A stretch of 64,000 bases of DNA from Vicinamibacterales bacterium. Lineage in GTDB: Bacteria > Acidobacteriota > Vicinamibacteria > Vicinamibacterales > UBA2999. How positions within the stretch are numbered: position 1 is the stretch's first letter; each line of letters starts with the position of its first letter. This document shows, in pieces, positions 32,069 to 40,062 of the stretch. The DNA lies in NCBI GenBank assembly GCA_041659285.1, contig JBAZYO010000006.1:124001-188000 (forward strand), in the 5' to 3' direction. Under the pieces are notes generated by a model. That model did not search any database. It worked only from the letters and a program-made list of their open reading frames with translations, and was not told where the DNA came from. Made by a program: the position numbers and the translations under genes.

Positions 32069-32609
32069 CGTCGGGCTTTCGCTTCGTAATCAACGTCTTC
32101 AAACCAGCCATCCGCGGATCCGCCATCTGCGGATTGCAATCGCAGGGGGCCAGATTCCGGTTGGTACCACATTGCGGGCAAATCCCCAGGCACGCCGACT
32201 TGCAAAGCGGCTTCATCGGCAAGGCCAGGTAGAACTGCTCCCGCAACAACTCGTTCAGGTCGATCTCGTCGTCCCGATAGAACGTTATCGAAACGTCGTC
32301 TTCCTCGACTTCGGCCTCTTCGTCTTCGTCCTTGTCGGCATCAACCACCGCGGACGGCAGGAACCGCAAGTCGAATTCGCGATCGACCGGCAACACAAAC
32401 GGCTCGAGGCAGCGGCTGCACACCTGCTCGAGAGCGGTCTTCACCGTGCCGACCAGCCGGAACCGATCGTGATCCATGTGGACCACCATCTGAAGGCTGA
32501 CCGGGGCAATCACCTTATAGTCCTCATCCCCACCCGGAAGGTCGGCCGGGGCAAAGACCCTGGAGAACTCGGTCTCGGGCAGACGAATATGGGCAAGTTC
32601 GAGGCGCAT
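32061..32609 (-). CDS. YceD family (DUF177) protein
   Basis: YceD-family proteins are linked to 23S rRNA accumulation in other organisms and nearly always precede rpmF. 182 residues. CSRCLEPFVLPVDREFDLRF is the family core, followed by an acidic stretch and a C-terminal Cys cluster (CKSACLGICPQCGTNRNLAPC) that may bind zinc. First gene of the fatty-acid operon. Confidence 0.88.
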   Translation of the reverse strand: MRLELAHIRLPETEFSRVFAPADLPGGDEDYKVIAPVSLQMVVHMDHDRFRLVGTVKTALEQVCSRCLEPFVLPVDREFDLRFLPSAVVDADKDEDEEAEVEEDDVSITFYRDDEIDLNELLREQFYLALPMKPLCKSACLGICPQCGTNRNLAPCDCNPQMADPRMAGLKTLITKRKPDDA

Positions 32610-32623
32610 CGCAAGATCTGTCG

Positions 32624-32646
32624 GTCCGGCTAAAGCCGGACGCTAC
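32624..32646. repeat. Short palindromic repeat (GTCCGGC-type)
   Basis: GTCCGGCTAAAGCCGGAC then GCTAC, in the gap between the yceD-like gene and dgt. Same unit as 4278-4303. Confidence 0.65.
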
Positions 32647-32683
32647 ATGTACTTCCGGCTATCTCGCAGCCAGACAAGACTTT

Positions 32684-33751
32684 TCAGTATACCACGCGGG
32701 GGCCAACCCAAGGCTTGGGGATGAACAGGTTCTGGAACAGGTCCACGGCAAAGCGGTCGGTCATGCCGGCCACGAAGTCCTGGGCGGCCACGTCCACCCC
32801 CTCGGCGGCAATGGTCCGGACGTCCAGGAATTCCTCGGGCCGCTGCTGGACCTTTTCCCACAACCCTCCCAGGATGCCCGCCGCCTTTGCGAACTCGGCC
32901 GTGGCAACCTGGTTCTCGTAGACGGCTTCGAACAGGTAGCTGCGCAGGTCCACCAGGGCGGTCAGGACCGGCTCGCTCATCCGGATCTCGGTCAGGCCGC
33001 CGTCCAGAGTCTGGTGCACCACGTCGCTGACCAGCCGGCCAATGCGTTCCGACGGGGAGTGCCCCAGCAGGTCCACCGCATGCCCGGGGAGGCTCGACTC
33101 CGACAGGATCCCCGCCCGCACGGCGTCGTCGATGTCGTGGTTCACGTAGGCGACGATGTCGGCGACGCGGGCCACCTGCCCCTCAATGGTGCTGGCGCGA
33201 TGTTCCGGCGCCGCGCCGACCGGCATGCCGTGCTTGCCCTTGGAATGGCGGGCAATGCCGTCGCGCACTTCCCAGGTGAGATTCAGTCCCCGGCGATCGT
33301 TTTCGAGCACATCGACAATGCGCAGGCTCTGCTCGTAGTGATTGAAGCCGCCCGGCACCAGCGTGCTCAGCACGCGCTCGCCGGCATGGCCGAACGGCGT
33401 ATGCCCGAGGTCGTGTCCCAGCGCAATGGCCTCAGTCAGTTCCTCGTTCAGGTGAAGGACCTTGGCGATGGTCCGTGCGATCTGTGACACCTCGAGTGTG
33501 TGCGTGAGGCGCGTGCGGTAGTGATCGCCCTTGGGCGAAAAGAAGACCTGCGTCTTGTGCTTGAGGCGGCGGAACGCCTTGGTGTGGATGATGCGGTCGC
33601 GATCGCGCTGGAACGCGGGCCGGATGGGATCCTCGGCCTCGGGGCGAACGCGCCCCTTGCTGGCGCCGCTCTTCGAGGCCTCTGGGGCCAGGATCTCGCG
33701 CTCGCGCGCCTCGAGTTGTTCGCGAATCACCGCCCGCCCTGCGCTGGTCAT
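32684..33751 (-). CDS. Deoxyguanosinetriphosphate triphosphohydrolase-like protein
   Basis: HD-domain enzyme that cleaves dNTPs to deoxynucleoside and triphosphate. 355 residues. RDRDRIIHTKAFRRLKHKTQ, HYRTRLTHTLEVSQIARTI, then the HD pair in ALGHDLGHTPFGHAGE, and VADIVAYVNHDIDDAVRAG. The length matches the shorter dGTPase-like subgroup. ATG 33751 sits 6 bases after TACAAT. Confidence 0.92.
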   Translation of the reverse strand: MTSAGRAVIREQLEAREREILAPEASKSGASKGRVRPEAEDPIRPAFQRDRDRIIHTKAFRRLKHKTQVFFSPKGDHYRTRLTHTLEVSQIARTIAKVLHLNEELTEAIALGHDLGHTPFGHAGERVLSTLVPGGFNHYEQSLRIVDVLENDRRGLNLTWEVRDGIARHSKGKHGMPVGAAPEHRASTIEGQVARVADIVAYVNHDIDDAVRAGILSESSLPGHAVDLLGHSPSERIGRLVSDVVHQTLDGGLTEIRMSEPVLTALVDLRSYLFEAVYENQVATAEFAKAAGILGGLWEKVQQRPEEFLDVRTIAAEGVDVAAQDFVAGMTDRFAVDLFQNLFIPKPWVGPRVVY

Positions 33752-33757
33752 CTCACT

Positions 33758-33763
33758 ATTGTA
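33758..33763 (-). promoter_or_regulatory. Putative -10 element (TACAAT) of the dgt-like gene
   Basis: Minus-strand TACAAT ends 6 bases before the ATG; predicted leaderless. It borders a palindromic repeat. Confidence 0.5.
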
Positions 33764-33813
33764 GCGTCCGCCTTTGCCGGGCCATCAAATGTGGCGTCCG
33801 GCTTGAGCCGGAC
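33764..33813. repeat. GTCCGGC-type palindromes at the deoB end
   Basis: GCGTCCGCCTTTGCCGGGC followed by TGTGGC and GTCCGGCTTGAGCCGGAC. The second unit is inside deoB, encoding its last nine or so residues and stop. Confidence 0.7.
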
Positions 33814-34987
33814 CATGCTCGCGCAGGATCTGTCGAAGGAAGCTCGCACCGTGGGCCATCGGGCCGACGCCAAACACCTCGGCCAGCGTCTGCGCGAGGT
33901 CGGCGAACGTGGTCCTGGTGCCCAGATCCACGCCGCCGCGCACGCCGGCCCCGTACAGCAGGACCGGCACGTGCTCCCGCGAATGGTCGGTGCTGGGCGT
34001 GGTCGGGTCGTTGCCGTGGTCGGCGGTAATCACCAGCAGATCGTCGGGCCGCAGTCTGGGCAGCAACTGCGCCAGCCGGGCGTCGAACCGGTCCAGGTTC
34101 GCGCCGTATCCGGCGGTGTCGTTACGGTGACCGTACAGCGTGTCGAAGTCCACCAGGTTGGCGAAGATCAGCCCGCGGGCCTGCGTGGCCATCAACGCCT
34201 CGATGTAATCCACGCCCTCCGCGTCGCTCTTGGTCGGGTGAGACGCGGTCACGCCCTGGCCGGCGAACAGGTCAGCGATCTTCCCCACCGACGTGACCGG
34301 GTGTCCCGCGGCGACCAGGCGGTCCAGCAGGGTTTCCGCGACCGGCGGCATCGCGTAGTCGTGACGGTTCGACGTGCGCGCGAAGGAACCCGGCAGGCCG
34401 ATGAACGGCCTGGCGATGACGCGGCCCAGGCCGAGTCCGCGCACTGCCAGGTCGTAGGCGGCGTCGCACCACTCGTACAACTGCGGCACCGGCACGATGC
34501 CCTCGTGCGCGGCGATCTGAAACACGCTGTCGGCCGAGGTGTAGACGATCGGATAGCCGGTCTCCATGTGCCGGGGACCGAGTTCGTCGATGATCGCCGT
34601 GCCGGAGGCCACCACGTTGCCAATCGACGGCCGCCCGATGCGCTGTTCGAACGCGTGGATCAACTCTGGTGAGAAGCCGTTGGGGAAGGTCGGGAAGGCG
34701 CGGTCGAGGACCACGCCCATCAGTTCCCAATGACCGGTGACGGAATCCTTACCGGCGGATCGCTCCGCCATGCGCCCGAAGGCCGCCGTCGGCGACGCCG
34801 GCGCGGCAATGCCGGCCAGCGGCAGCAACCGCGGCAGGCCCATCGCCGCCAGCGTCGGAATGCGCAGGGGGACCGCGGCGGCGATGTTGCCGAGGGTGTT
34901 GCTGCCCTGATCCTCGTACAGCGCGGCATCCGGCAATTCGCCGATGCCGACGCTGTCGAGAACGATGACGATGGCGCGCGCGAACAC
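33785..34987 (-). CDS. deoB: Phosphopentomutase
   Basis: Interconverts (deoxy)ribose 1- and 5-phosphates. 400 residues, alkaline-phosphatase superfamily. AIVIVLDSVGIGELPDA, GKDSVTGHWELMG (catalytic Thr), FANLVDFDTLYGHRND and ITADHGNDPTTPSTDHSREH for metal ligands. The C-terminal HGPAQAGRHI and TGA come from a GTCCGGC palindrome. hfq lies 3 bases upstream. Confidence 0.95.
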   Translation of the reverse strand: MFARAIVIVLDSVGIGELPDAALYEDQGSNTLGNIAAAVPLRIPTLAAMGLPRLLPLAGIAAPASPTAAFGRMAERSAGKDSVTGHWELMGVVLDRAFPTFPNGFSPELIHAFEQRIGRPSIGNVVASGTAIIDELGPRHMETGYPIVYTSADSVFQIAAHEGIVPVPQLYEWCDAAYDLAVRGLGLGRVIARPFIGLPGSFARTSNRHDYAMPPVAETLLDRLVAAGHPVTSVGKIADLFAGQGVTASHPTKSDAEGVDYIEALMATQARGLIFANLVDFDTLYGHRNDTAGYGANLDRFDARLAQLLPRLRPDDLLVITADHGNDPTTPSTDHSREHVPVLLYGAGVRGGVDLGTRTTFADLAQTLAEVFGVGPMAHGASFLRQILREHGPAQAGRHI

Positions 34988-34990
34988 GCG

Positions 34991-35248
34991 TCAGGGATGG
35001 TGAGACGAGAAGTAATTCGGGACGCTGCGGGGCGTCCGGATCGTCGCGATGGCGTGCTTGAAGATCAGGTGATCCATCCCCGCGTGCTCGACGATCAAGG
35101 CAAAGCGGTCGAAGTTCTTGATGCGGGCTTCGAACTCGCGTCCATCGAGCAGGTGGACGGTGACGGGCAGTTTCTCGCGACGTGCATAGTTCAGGAAGAC
35201 GTCCTGAATGTTCGGCGCGCCGGTCTTGGCTTCAGGTAGCGGCGACAT
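34991..35248 (-). CDS. hfq: RNA chaperone Hfq
   Basis: Hexameric Sm-like protein that pairs small RNAs with mRNAs. 85 residues. NIQDVFLNYARREKLPVTVH opens the Sm1 motif, with GREFEARIKNFDRFALIVE, and the Sm2 region HLIFKHAIATIRTP has FKHA, close to the usual YKHA. It starts inside the miaA 3' end (17-base overlap); miaA-hfq is a classic pair. Confidence 0.95.
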   Translation of the reverse strand: MSPLPEAKTGAPNIQDVFLNYARREKLPVTVHLLDGREFEARIKNFDRFALIVEHAGMDHLIFKHAIATIRTPRSVPNYFSSHHP

Positions 35249-36191
35249 TTTTCCCGTCCTTCAAAAGACCCCGCGCGGTCAGCTCGTTAATCACGCTGTC
35301 CTGCACTTCGGCGTTAGTGCCGGGGCCTTCAAACCAGACAAGGTTAGGCTCTTTTCGGAACCAGATCAACTGCCGGCGCGCGTATTTCCGGTTCTCTTGC
35401 GCAATTAGCGCGCGTGTCGCCGCCTCGTCGCGTTTGCCCTGCAGGTGCTCCATGGCCTGTCGGTACACGAGGCCCCCGAACGGCCGCGCCTCCGGCGGGA
35501 CACCGGCGGCCAGCAGCGCGCGGATCTCGTCCAGCAGTCCTGCGTCGAACTGTGCATCGACCCGCCGGGCCAGTCGATCGGCGAGCCACTCCGCCGGCGC
35601 CCGAAGCCCGATCGGCATCACCTGCACTTCTGGGTCGAGCAGCGATAGGGTGTCTTCGAAGTGGGCGGTCAGCGGACGGCCGGTCTGGAAATACACTTCC
35701 AACGCCCGCACCAGCCGCTTCAGGTCGCGAGGCTGGATCCGCCGTCCCGATTCCGGATCCACCCGCGTCACCATCCGGTGCAGCGCTTCAACGCCGCGCT
35801 TCGCCGCAATGCCTTCCAGCCGGGCGCGCAATTCCGGATCCTTGCCTGGCCCGGGGAACAGGCCGCGCGTCAGCGCCCGGTAGTAGAAACCGGTACCGCC
35901 CACCAGGATGGGCACGCGTCCGCGGGCGTGGATGTCGCGGACCGCCGCCGCGGCATCGCGCGCAAACTGCGCCGCGGTGTATTCGTCGGTGGGATCGGCG
36001 ATGTCGATCAGGTGGTGCGGGATGCCGCACCGCTCGGCCAGCGGCACCTTATCGGTGCCGATGTCGAACCCGCGATACACCGCGGTCGAATCGCAGTTGA
36101 TGATCTCACCGCCGAACCATTCGGCCAGCGCGATGCCCAGGGCGCTCTTGCCGGTAGCCGTGGGTCCGAGAACTGCGATGAGTGGTTTCAC
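35232..36191 (-). CDS. miaA: tRNA dimethylallyltransferase
   Basis: Adds a dimethylallyl group to A37 of tRNAs reading UNN codons. 319 residues. P-loop IAVLGPTATGKSALGI, NCDSTAVYRGFDIGTDK, HHLIDIADPTDEYTAAQFA, LVGGTGFYYRAL and RRQLIWFRKE match the family. Followed by hfq. Confidence 0.96.
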   Translation of the reverse strand: MKPLIAVLGPTATGKSALGIALAEWFGGEIINCDSTAVYRGFDIGTDKVPLAERCGIPHHLIDIADPTDEYTAAQFARDAAAAVRDIHARGRVPILVGGTGFYYRALTRGLFPGPGKDPELRARLEGIAAKRGVEALHRMVTRVDPESGRRIQPRDLKRLVRALEVYFQTGRPLTAHFEDTLSLLDPEVQVMPIGLRAPAEWLADRLARRVDAQFDAGLLDEIRALLAAGVPPEARPFGGLVYRQAMEHLQGKRDEAATRALIAQENRKYARRQLIWFRKEPNLVWFEGPGTNAEVQDSVINELTARGLLKDGKNVAAT

Positions 36192-36200
36192 GGAGTATCC

Positions 36201-36221
36201 GGCGCCCCATGAAGGGGCGCC
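36201..36221. repeat. GGCGCCCC palindrome
   Basis: GGCGCCCC-ATGAA-GGGGCGCC between tonB and miaA. An imperfect relative is near 17724-17743. It could slow transcription between the two genes. Confidence 0.6.
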
Positions 36222-36229
36222 CTACCAGC

Positions 36230-37153
36230 CTATTGGCCCGGAGGGTTTTCGTTGTAGAAGAAGGTGACCGTGAAGAACGCCTTGTCGTCCGGATACTCCG
36301 GCGGCAGCGGCGTGGTGGGGTTCGAGGCGAGCAGCGCGTTGACCGCCGCCGTGTTGAACGACTCGATTTCTGACGGGCGCAGCACCGTCACGTCGGTCAA
36401 CTGGCCGTTCCGGTGCACGTTGAAGGTGATCACTACCCGGCCGCGCATGGTCATGGCGGCATACGGCACGAACCAGTTGCGGCGGACCTGCGACACGAAC
36501 CGCCGGATCCACGGCCCGAACTCGACGCCCTTGGTATCGAACTGCAGCGGGCCAAACTCCTGCGTCTGGCCCTTCTGGTTGTTGAACGAATCGTTCTGCA
36601 CGTACTTCTGGAGGTTCTTCAGCGCTTCACCGAGAGACCCGCCGGCCGGCGGCTGCTGCTGCGGACGCTGCATCATCGCCATTTGGGGGTCGGTCCGCGG
36701 ATCGGAGACCGGCGGGGTTTCGACGGCCGGGGCCGGCGGCGCCGGTTGCGGTGCGGGGCCCTCGCCGCGCATCTTCTCTTCAGCCGAGGCTTCCGTGCGT
36801 TCCGTCGAGTTACCGCGCGCGGCGGGCAACGGGTTGGTCATCTCCGGCACGCGCTCGGGCGTGCGCGCGCTGCGATCGACGTCCGACATCTCGGCGCGTT
36901 CCGGCTGCCGCGTCGGCGGCAGATCCATCTTCGGCTGCACGAAGACGAACGTCGGCTGGTTCTCCGGACGCTGTTGCGGCGGCGGAACGGCCTGCGCCTC
37001 TTGAGATCGATCAGGCCAGTACTGGGGCAGGAACAGCAGCACGAGGATCAGGGCGGTGTGGAAAATGATCGACACGGCGACGCCGTCGCGCCGGTTGATC
37101 GCCGACCCGACGGGTTCGATGTCGCGATAGCGATCGTCGAAGTCGAAGTGCAT
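36230..37153 (-). CDS. TonB-like energy transducer
   Basis: Couples the proton-motive force to outer-membrane transporters. 307 residues: cytosolic start, one membrane helix (AVSIIFHTALILVLLFLPQYW), a long Pro/Gln-rich periplasmic spacer and a C-terminal TonB domain (WFVPYAAMTMRGRVVITFNV, GQLTDVTVLRPS, AVNALLASNPTTPLPPEYP). exbB and exbD are not in the window. It could instead serve a gliding or transport complex using TonB-type proteins. Confidence 0.88.
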   Translation of the reverse strand: MHFDFDDRYRDIEPVGSAINRRDGVAVSIIFHTALILVLLFLPQYWPDRSQEAQAVPPPQQRPENQPTFVFVQPKMDLPPTRQPERAEMSDVDRSARTPERVPEMTNPLPAARGNSTERTEASAEEKMRGEGPAPQPAPPAPAVETPPVSDPRTDPQMAMMQRPQQQPPAGGSLGEALKNLQKYVQNDSFNNQKGQTQEFGPLQFDTKGVEFGPWIRRFVSQVRRNWFVPYAAMTMRGRVVITFNVHRNGQLTDVTVLRPSEIESFNTAAVNALLASNPTTPLPPEYPDDKAFFTVTFFYNENPPGQ

Positions 37154-37167
37154 CAGTAGGTTACGCG

Positions 37168-37173
37168 ATTATA
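37168..37173 (-). promoter_or_regulatory. Putative -10 element (TATAAT) of tonB
   Basis: Consensus TATAAT on the minus strand ends 14 bases before the ATG at 37153. Confidence 0.5.
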
Positions 37174-37182
37174 CATGGTGGA

Positions 37183-37258
37183 TTTGGACTTGGGGCCTCG
37201 GGCTTGGGCTCCAGAATCGAGACCTCATGGTCAAGCCTCAGGTCTCAAGTCTCAAGCC
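37183..37258. repeat. GGGGCCTCGGG / CTCAGGTCTCAAG repeat
   Basis: Second copy of the motif pair at 27556-27629. The ubiE stop codon lies in it. Confidence 0.6.
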
Positions 37259-37974
37259 GACGGTTTCGTCCCCGTATATAGATAGACGATACCGAACGCC
37301 AAAGGCCGGGAGCTCACCTGTGAAAATCCTGTGACAGTGAGGATGCGGGCGAATTCGTCGCCGAACTGGAAGGTGCCGACCGACTCAGGCAGGTAGGTAT
37401 AGGCGGCGTTGTGCTGAGACACGGCGCGGCCGATGCGCGGCAGCACGTGGTTGAAGTACCAGAGATACAGCGGGCGCACCGCCGGAATCACGGGCAAGCC
37501 AAACTCGAGGATGGCCAGCCGGCCGCCGGGCCGCAGCACCCTCAACAACTCCTGGCAGGCCTCGGCCGGACGCTGCACGTTGCGAATGCCGAACGCGATG
37601 GTCGCGGCATCCACCGACGCGCCGGCGATCGGCAGCCCCATGGCGTCGCCGCGAATGAGGTGGACGCGGGCTCCCAGTCCCGCCTGCCGCACCTTCTCGA
37701 GGCCGTGCGTCAGCATCGCGCCCGAGAAGTCCACGCCGACCACGCGCGCGGCCCCGGCCGGCTTGCGCGCGGCGCCCAGCGCCACGTCCGCGGTCCCCGT
37801 GCACACATCGAGCAGCCGCTCGCGCCCGGTCAGCTTGAGGGTGGCAATCGCGCGGCGGCGCCAATAGCGATCGAGGCCGCCCGACAGCACGGTGTTCAGG
37901 AGGTCGTACCGCCCGGCAATGGCGTCGAACATGCCCGAGATCTTCTCGGGCGACTTGTCCACGTTAGCCGACAT
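37252..37974 (-). CDS. ubiE: UbiE/MenG-type quinone C-methyltransferase
   Basis: SAM-dependent C-methylation that completes menaquinone. 240 residues. KISGMFDAIAGRYDLLNTVL, SAM motif LLDVCTGTADVALGAA, and the UbiE block ATIAFGIRNVQRPAEACQEL. It ends a run of menaquinone genes, so the likely substrate is demethylmenaquinone. Overlaps mqnP by eleven bases. Confidence 0.93.
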   Translation of the reverse strand: MSANVDKSPEKISGMFDAIAGRYDLLNTVLSGGLDRYWRRRAIATLKLTGRERLLDVCTGTADVALGAARKPAGAARVVGVDFSGAMLTHGLEKVRQAGLGARVHLIRGDAMGLPIAGASVDAATIAFGIRNVQRPAEACQELLRVLRPGGRLAILEFGLPVIPAVRPLYLWYFNHVLPRIGRAVSQHNAAYTYLPESVGTFQFGDEFARILTVTGFSQVSSRPLAFGIVYLYTGTKPSA

Positions 37975-38815
37975 ACAACGCCATGCCCATCGTCACGAAA
38001 TACAAAATACCCACCCACCCGTTGAGATCGAACGCCCGCTTCACTTGCGACAAGTCATGCTCACTCACGAGCGACTGCTCGTAGGCCAGCAGCGCCGCGA
38101 CCAGCGCGACGCCGCCCAGGTAAATAGGACCGAGCGGCAGCACCCGGGCCAGCGCCGCCATGCAGACGATGGTGGCGACGTGCATCACGCGCGAGATCAG
38201 GAGCGACCGCGCGATACCGAAGCGGACCGGAATGGAGTGGAGGCCGTGCGCGCGATCGAACGCCAGATCCTGGCACGCATACAGGATGTCGAATCCGCCG
38301 ACCCACAGGCCGATCGCCAGCCCGAGCAGCCACGGCTCCCATCCCCCGCGCCCGCCGGCCGCCAGCCACCCGCCCACCGGCGCCACCGCCATGGCCAGGC
38401 CGAGGAACGCTTGCGTGTAAGAGGTGTAACGCTTCGCCACCGAATACCAGAACACGATGCCAAGCGCCACCGGCGACAACAGGCCACACAGCGGATTGAG
38501 GCGCGCGGAGGCGGCGATGAAGGCGGCCGACGAGACGCCGACGAAGATGGTGGCTTCGCCGCGGCTCATGGCGCCTCGCGGGATCTCGCGCATCGCCGTT
38601 CGCGGATTGAGGGCGTCGAGCCGCGCATCCACGAGGCGGTTGAAGCCCATGGCCGCGCTGCGCGCCGACACCATGGCCACCATCACCCACAGCACCTGGC
38701 TCCAGTGGAACGGCGCCTCCCGCCACGCCAGCAGCGCGCCGGTGAGCGCAAACGGCAGCGCGAACACCGAATGGGAGAAGCGGACGAACGACAGGTAGGT
38801 GGCGACTTTGCTCAC
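37964..38815 (-). CDS. mqnP: UbiA-family prenyltransferase (MqnP)
   Basis: Attaches the polyprenyl tail to the naphthoate-type ring in the futalosine pathway. 283 residues, 7-9 membrane helices. First Asp motif FNRLVDARLDALNPRT, second WVGGFDILYACQDLAFDRAHG. Alone it could be a 4-hydroxybenzoate prenyltransferase; its place beside mqnX, mqnC and mqnA supports MqnP. Confidence 0.9.
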   Translation of the reverse strand: MSKVATYLSFVRFSHSVFALPFALTGALLAWREAPFHWSQVLWVMVAMVSARSAAMGFNRLVDARLDALNPRTAMREIPRGAMSRGEATIFVGVSSAAFIAASARLNPLCGLLSPVALGIVFWYSVAKRYTSYTQAFLGLAMAVAPVGGWLAAGGRGGWEPWLLGLAIGLWVGGFDILYACQDLAFDRAHGLHSIPVRFGIARSLLISRVMHVATIVCMAALARVLPLGPIYLGGVALVAALLAYEQSLVSEHDLSQVKRAFDLNGWVGILYFVTMGMALYVG

Positions 38816-38825
38816 GGGAATCTTG

Positions 38826-38878
38826 CCTAGGTGCCTAGGGTGCCGCGGGTGCCTAGGGGGCCTAAGGTGCCTAGGTGC
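38826..38878. repeat. GGTGCCTAGG short tandem repeat
   Basis: Several GGTGCCTAGG-like units. It encodes the Gly/Leu/Thr-rich tail and stop codon of mqnX. Related to 24112-24145. Confidence 0.65.
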
Positions 38879-40062
38879 TGAATGCGAGACGCGTCAACGC
38901 CGCTCACCAGATGCTCTTCAATATCATCCACCGGCCCGGGGAGTTCGATGGCGAGAATCTCCGCTCGCTTGCCTGGCGTCAGGGAACCGAGCTCGTCGGC
39001 CAATCCCAGGGCGCGGGCGCCGACGAGGGTGGCGCTTTCGAGCAGCGCCGGCGCCGGGACATTCGGGGCAAGCCAGCGCATGGTCTTCAGCTCGCTGAAC
39101 AGGTTGAGGTCCTCGACACTGGCCAGGCTGTCGGTGCCGATGGCCACGGCCACGCCCGACTGATAAAAGCGCTCGATCGGCGGCATGCCCACGCCGACCC
39201 ATTGATTGCTTCGCGGACAGGTCACGAGCGTGGCGCCCAGCGCCGCGAGCCGCGCCAGCGCGGCGTCGTCGAACTGCACGCCATGCACCACCAGGGTCTT
39301 GTCATCGATGACGCCCAGGCCATCGAGGTACTCCACCGGCCCGCAACCGGGGATCGTCCAGTCGTCGCGCCACACGCCGATCAACTCCAGCATGCCCCGC
39401 CACGGTCCCGTGCCGGTGGCCAGCAACTCGCTCTCCTCGGCCGACTCGCCGAGGTGGACGCTCATGATCGGGCAGCCCGACTCGTTGACCGCTTTCCGAA
39501 TGGCCCGGAACAACTCGGGCGAGGTCGAGTACGGCGCGTGCGGCGCCAGCGACACGCGCGTGGCGGCCGCCGCCCGCTCCGCGCGCGCGCGATCGATCAA
39601 GGCGCCATCACGTTCCCTGAAGCCGAGCAGCTCATGGAAGACGAGACCGTCGAGGCCGGCGTCGCGCATCGGCCCGGGCGAGGCCAGCGAGTTGCTGATG
39701 TCCCCCACCGCCACCGTTCCTGATGCCTGCAGTTCCCTGATGGCGGCCTTGAGCGGCCCGACCACCGCTGGATCATCGGGCCGCTCCACGCTCCGCCGCG
39801 TGGCGACCAGCTGCTTGACCCAATCGGTGAACTTCGCGGCAGGCGGTACGCGCCCGCGCAACCACGACAGCTCGAGATGAACATGGGCGTTGATGAGGCC
39901 AGGCAGGAGGACAACGTTCCCAAGATCGCGGGTGTCCTGAGCGCAGTCGAAGGACTCCCGACTCCCGGCAGAAACGATCCGTCCGCCGTGAACCGTGACG
40001 ACGCCGTCTCTGATGGGAGGCTGGTCGATCGGGCAGACCCAGGCCGCCCGGTAGGCGGTCAT
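38827..40062 (-). CDS. mqnX: Aminofutalosine deaminase-type amidohydrolase (MqnX-like)
   Basis: Predicted to deaminate 6-amino-6-deoxyfutalosine to futalosine. 411 residues, amidohydrolase fold: HVHLELSWLRGR (metal His pair), LAPHAPYSTSPELF, MSVHLGESAEESELL, CPRSNQWVGVG and AIGTDSLASVEDLNLF. Two oddities: a short SFDCAQDTRD insertion near residue 40 that matches a palindromic repeat, and a repeat-encoded Gly/Leu/Thr-rich C-terminus. Function assigned from family plus position next to mqnC and mqnA. Confidence 0.85.
   Translation of the reverse strand: MTAYRAAWVCPIDQPPIRDGVVTVHGGRIVSAGSRESFDCAQDTRDLGNVVLLPGLINAHVHLELSWLRGRVPPAAKFTDWVKQLVATRRSVERPDDPAVVGPLKAAIRELQASGTVAVGDISNSLASPGPMRDAGLDGLVFHELLGFRERDGALIDRARAERAAAATRVSLAPHAPYSTSPELFRAIRKAVNESGCPIMSVHLGESAEESELLATGTGPWRGMLELIGVWRDDWTIPGCGPVEYLDGLGVIDDKTLVVHGVQFDDAALARLAALGATLVTCPRSNQWVGVGMPPIERFYQSGVAVAIGTDSLASVEDLNLFSELKTMRWLAPNVPAPALLESATLVGARALGLADELGSLTPGKRAEILAIELPGPVDDIEEHLVSGVDASRIQHLGTLGPLGTRGTLGT
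39932..39955. repeat. TCGAAGGA/TCCTGAGC repeat inside mqnX
   Basis: GTGTCCTGAGCGCAGTCGAA then GGAC lies in frame in mqnX and encodes SFDCAQDT. The edges match the palindrome at 19121-19170. Confidence 0.55.
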
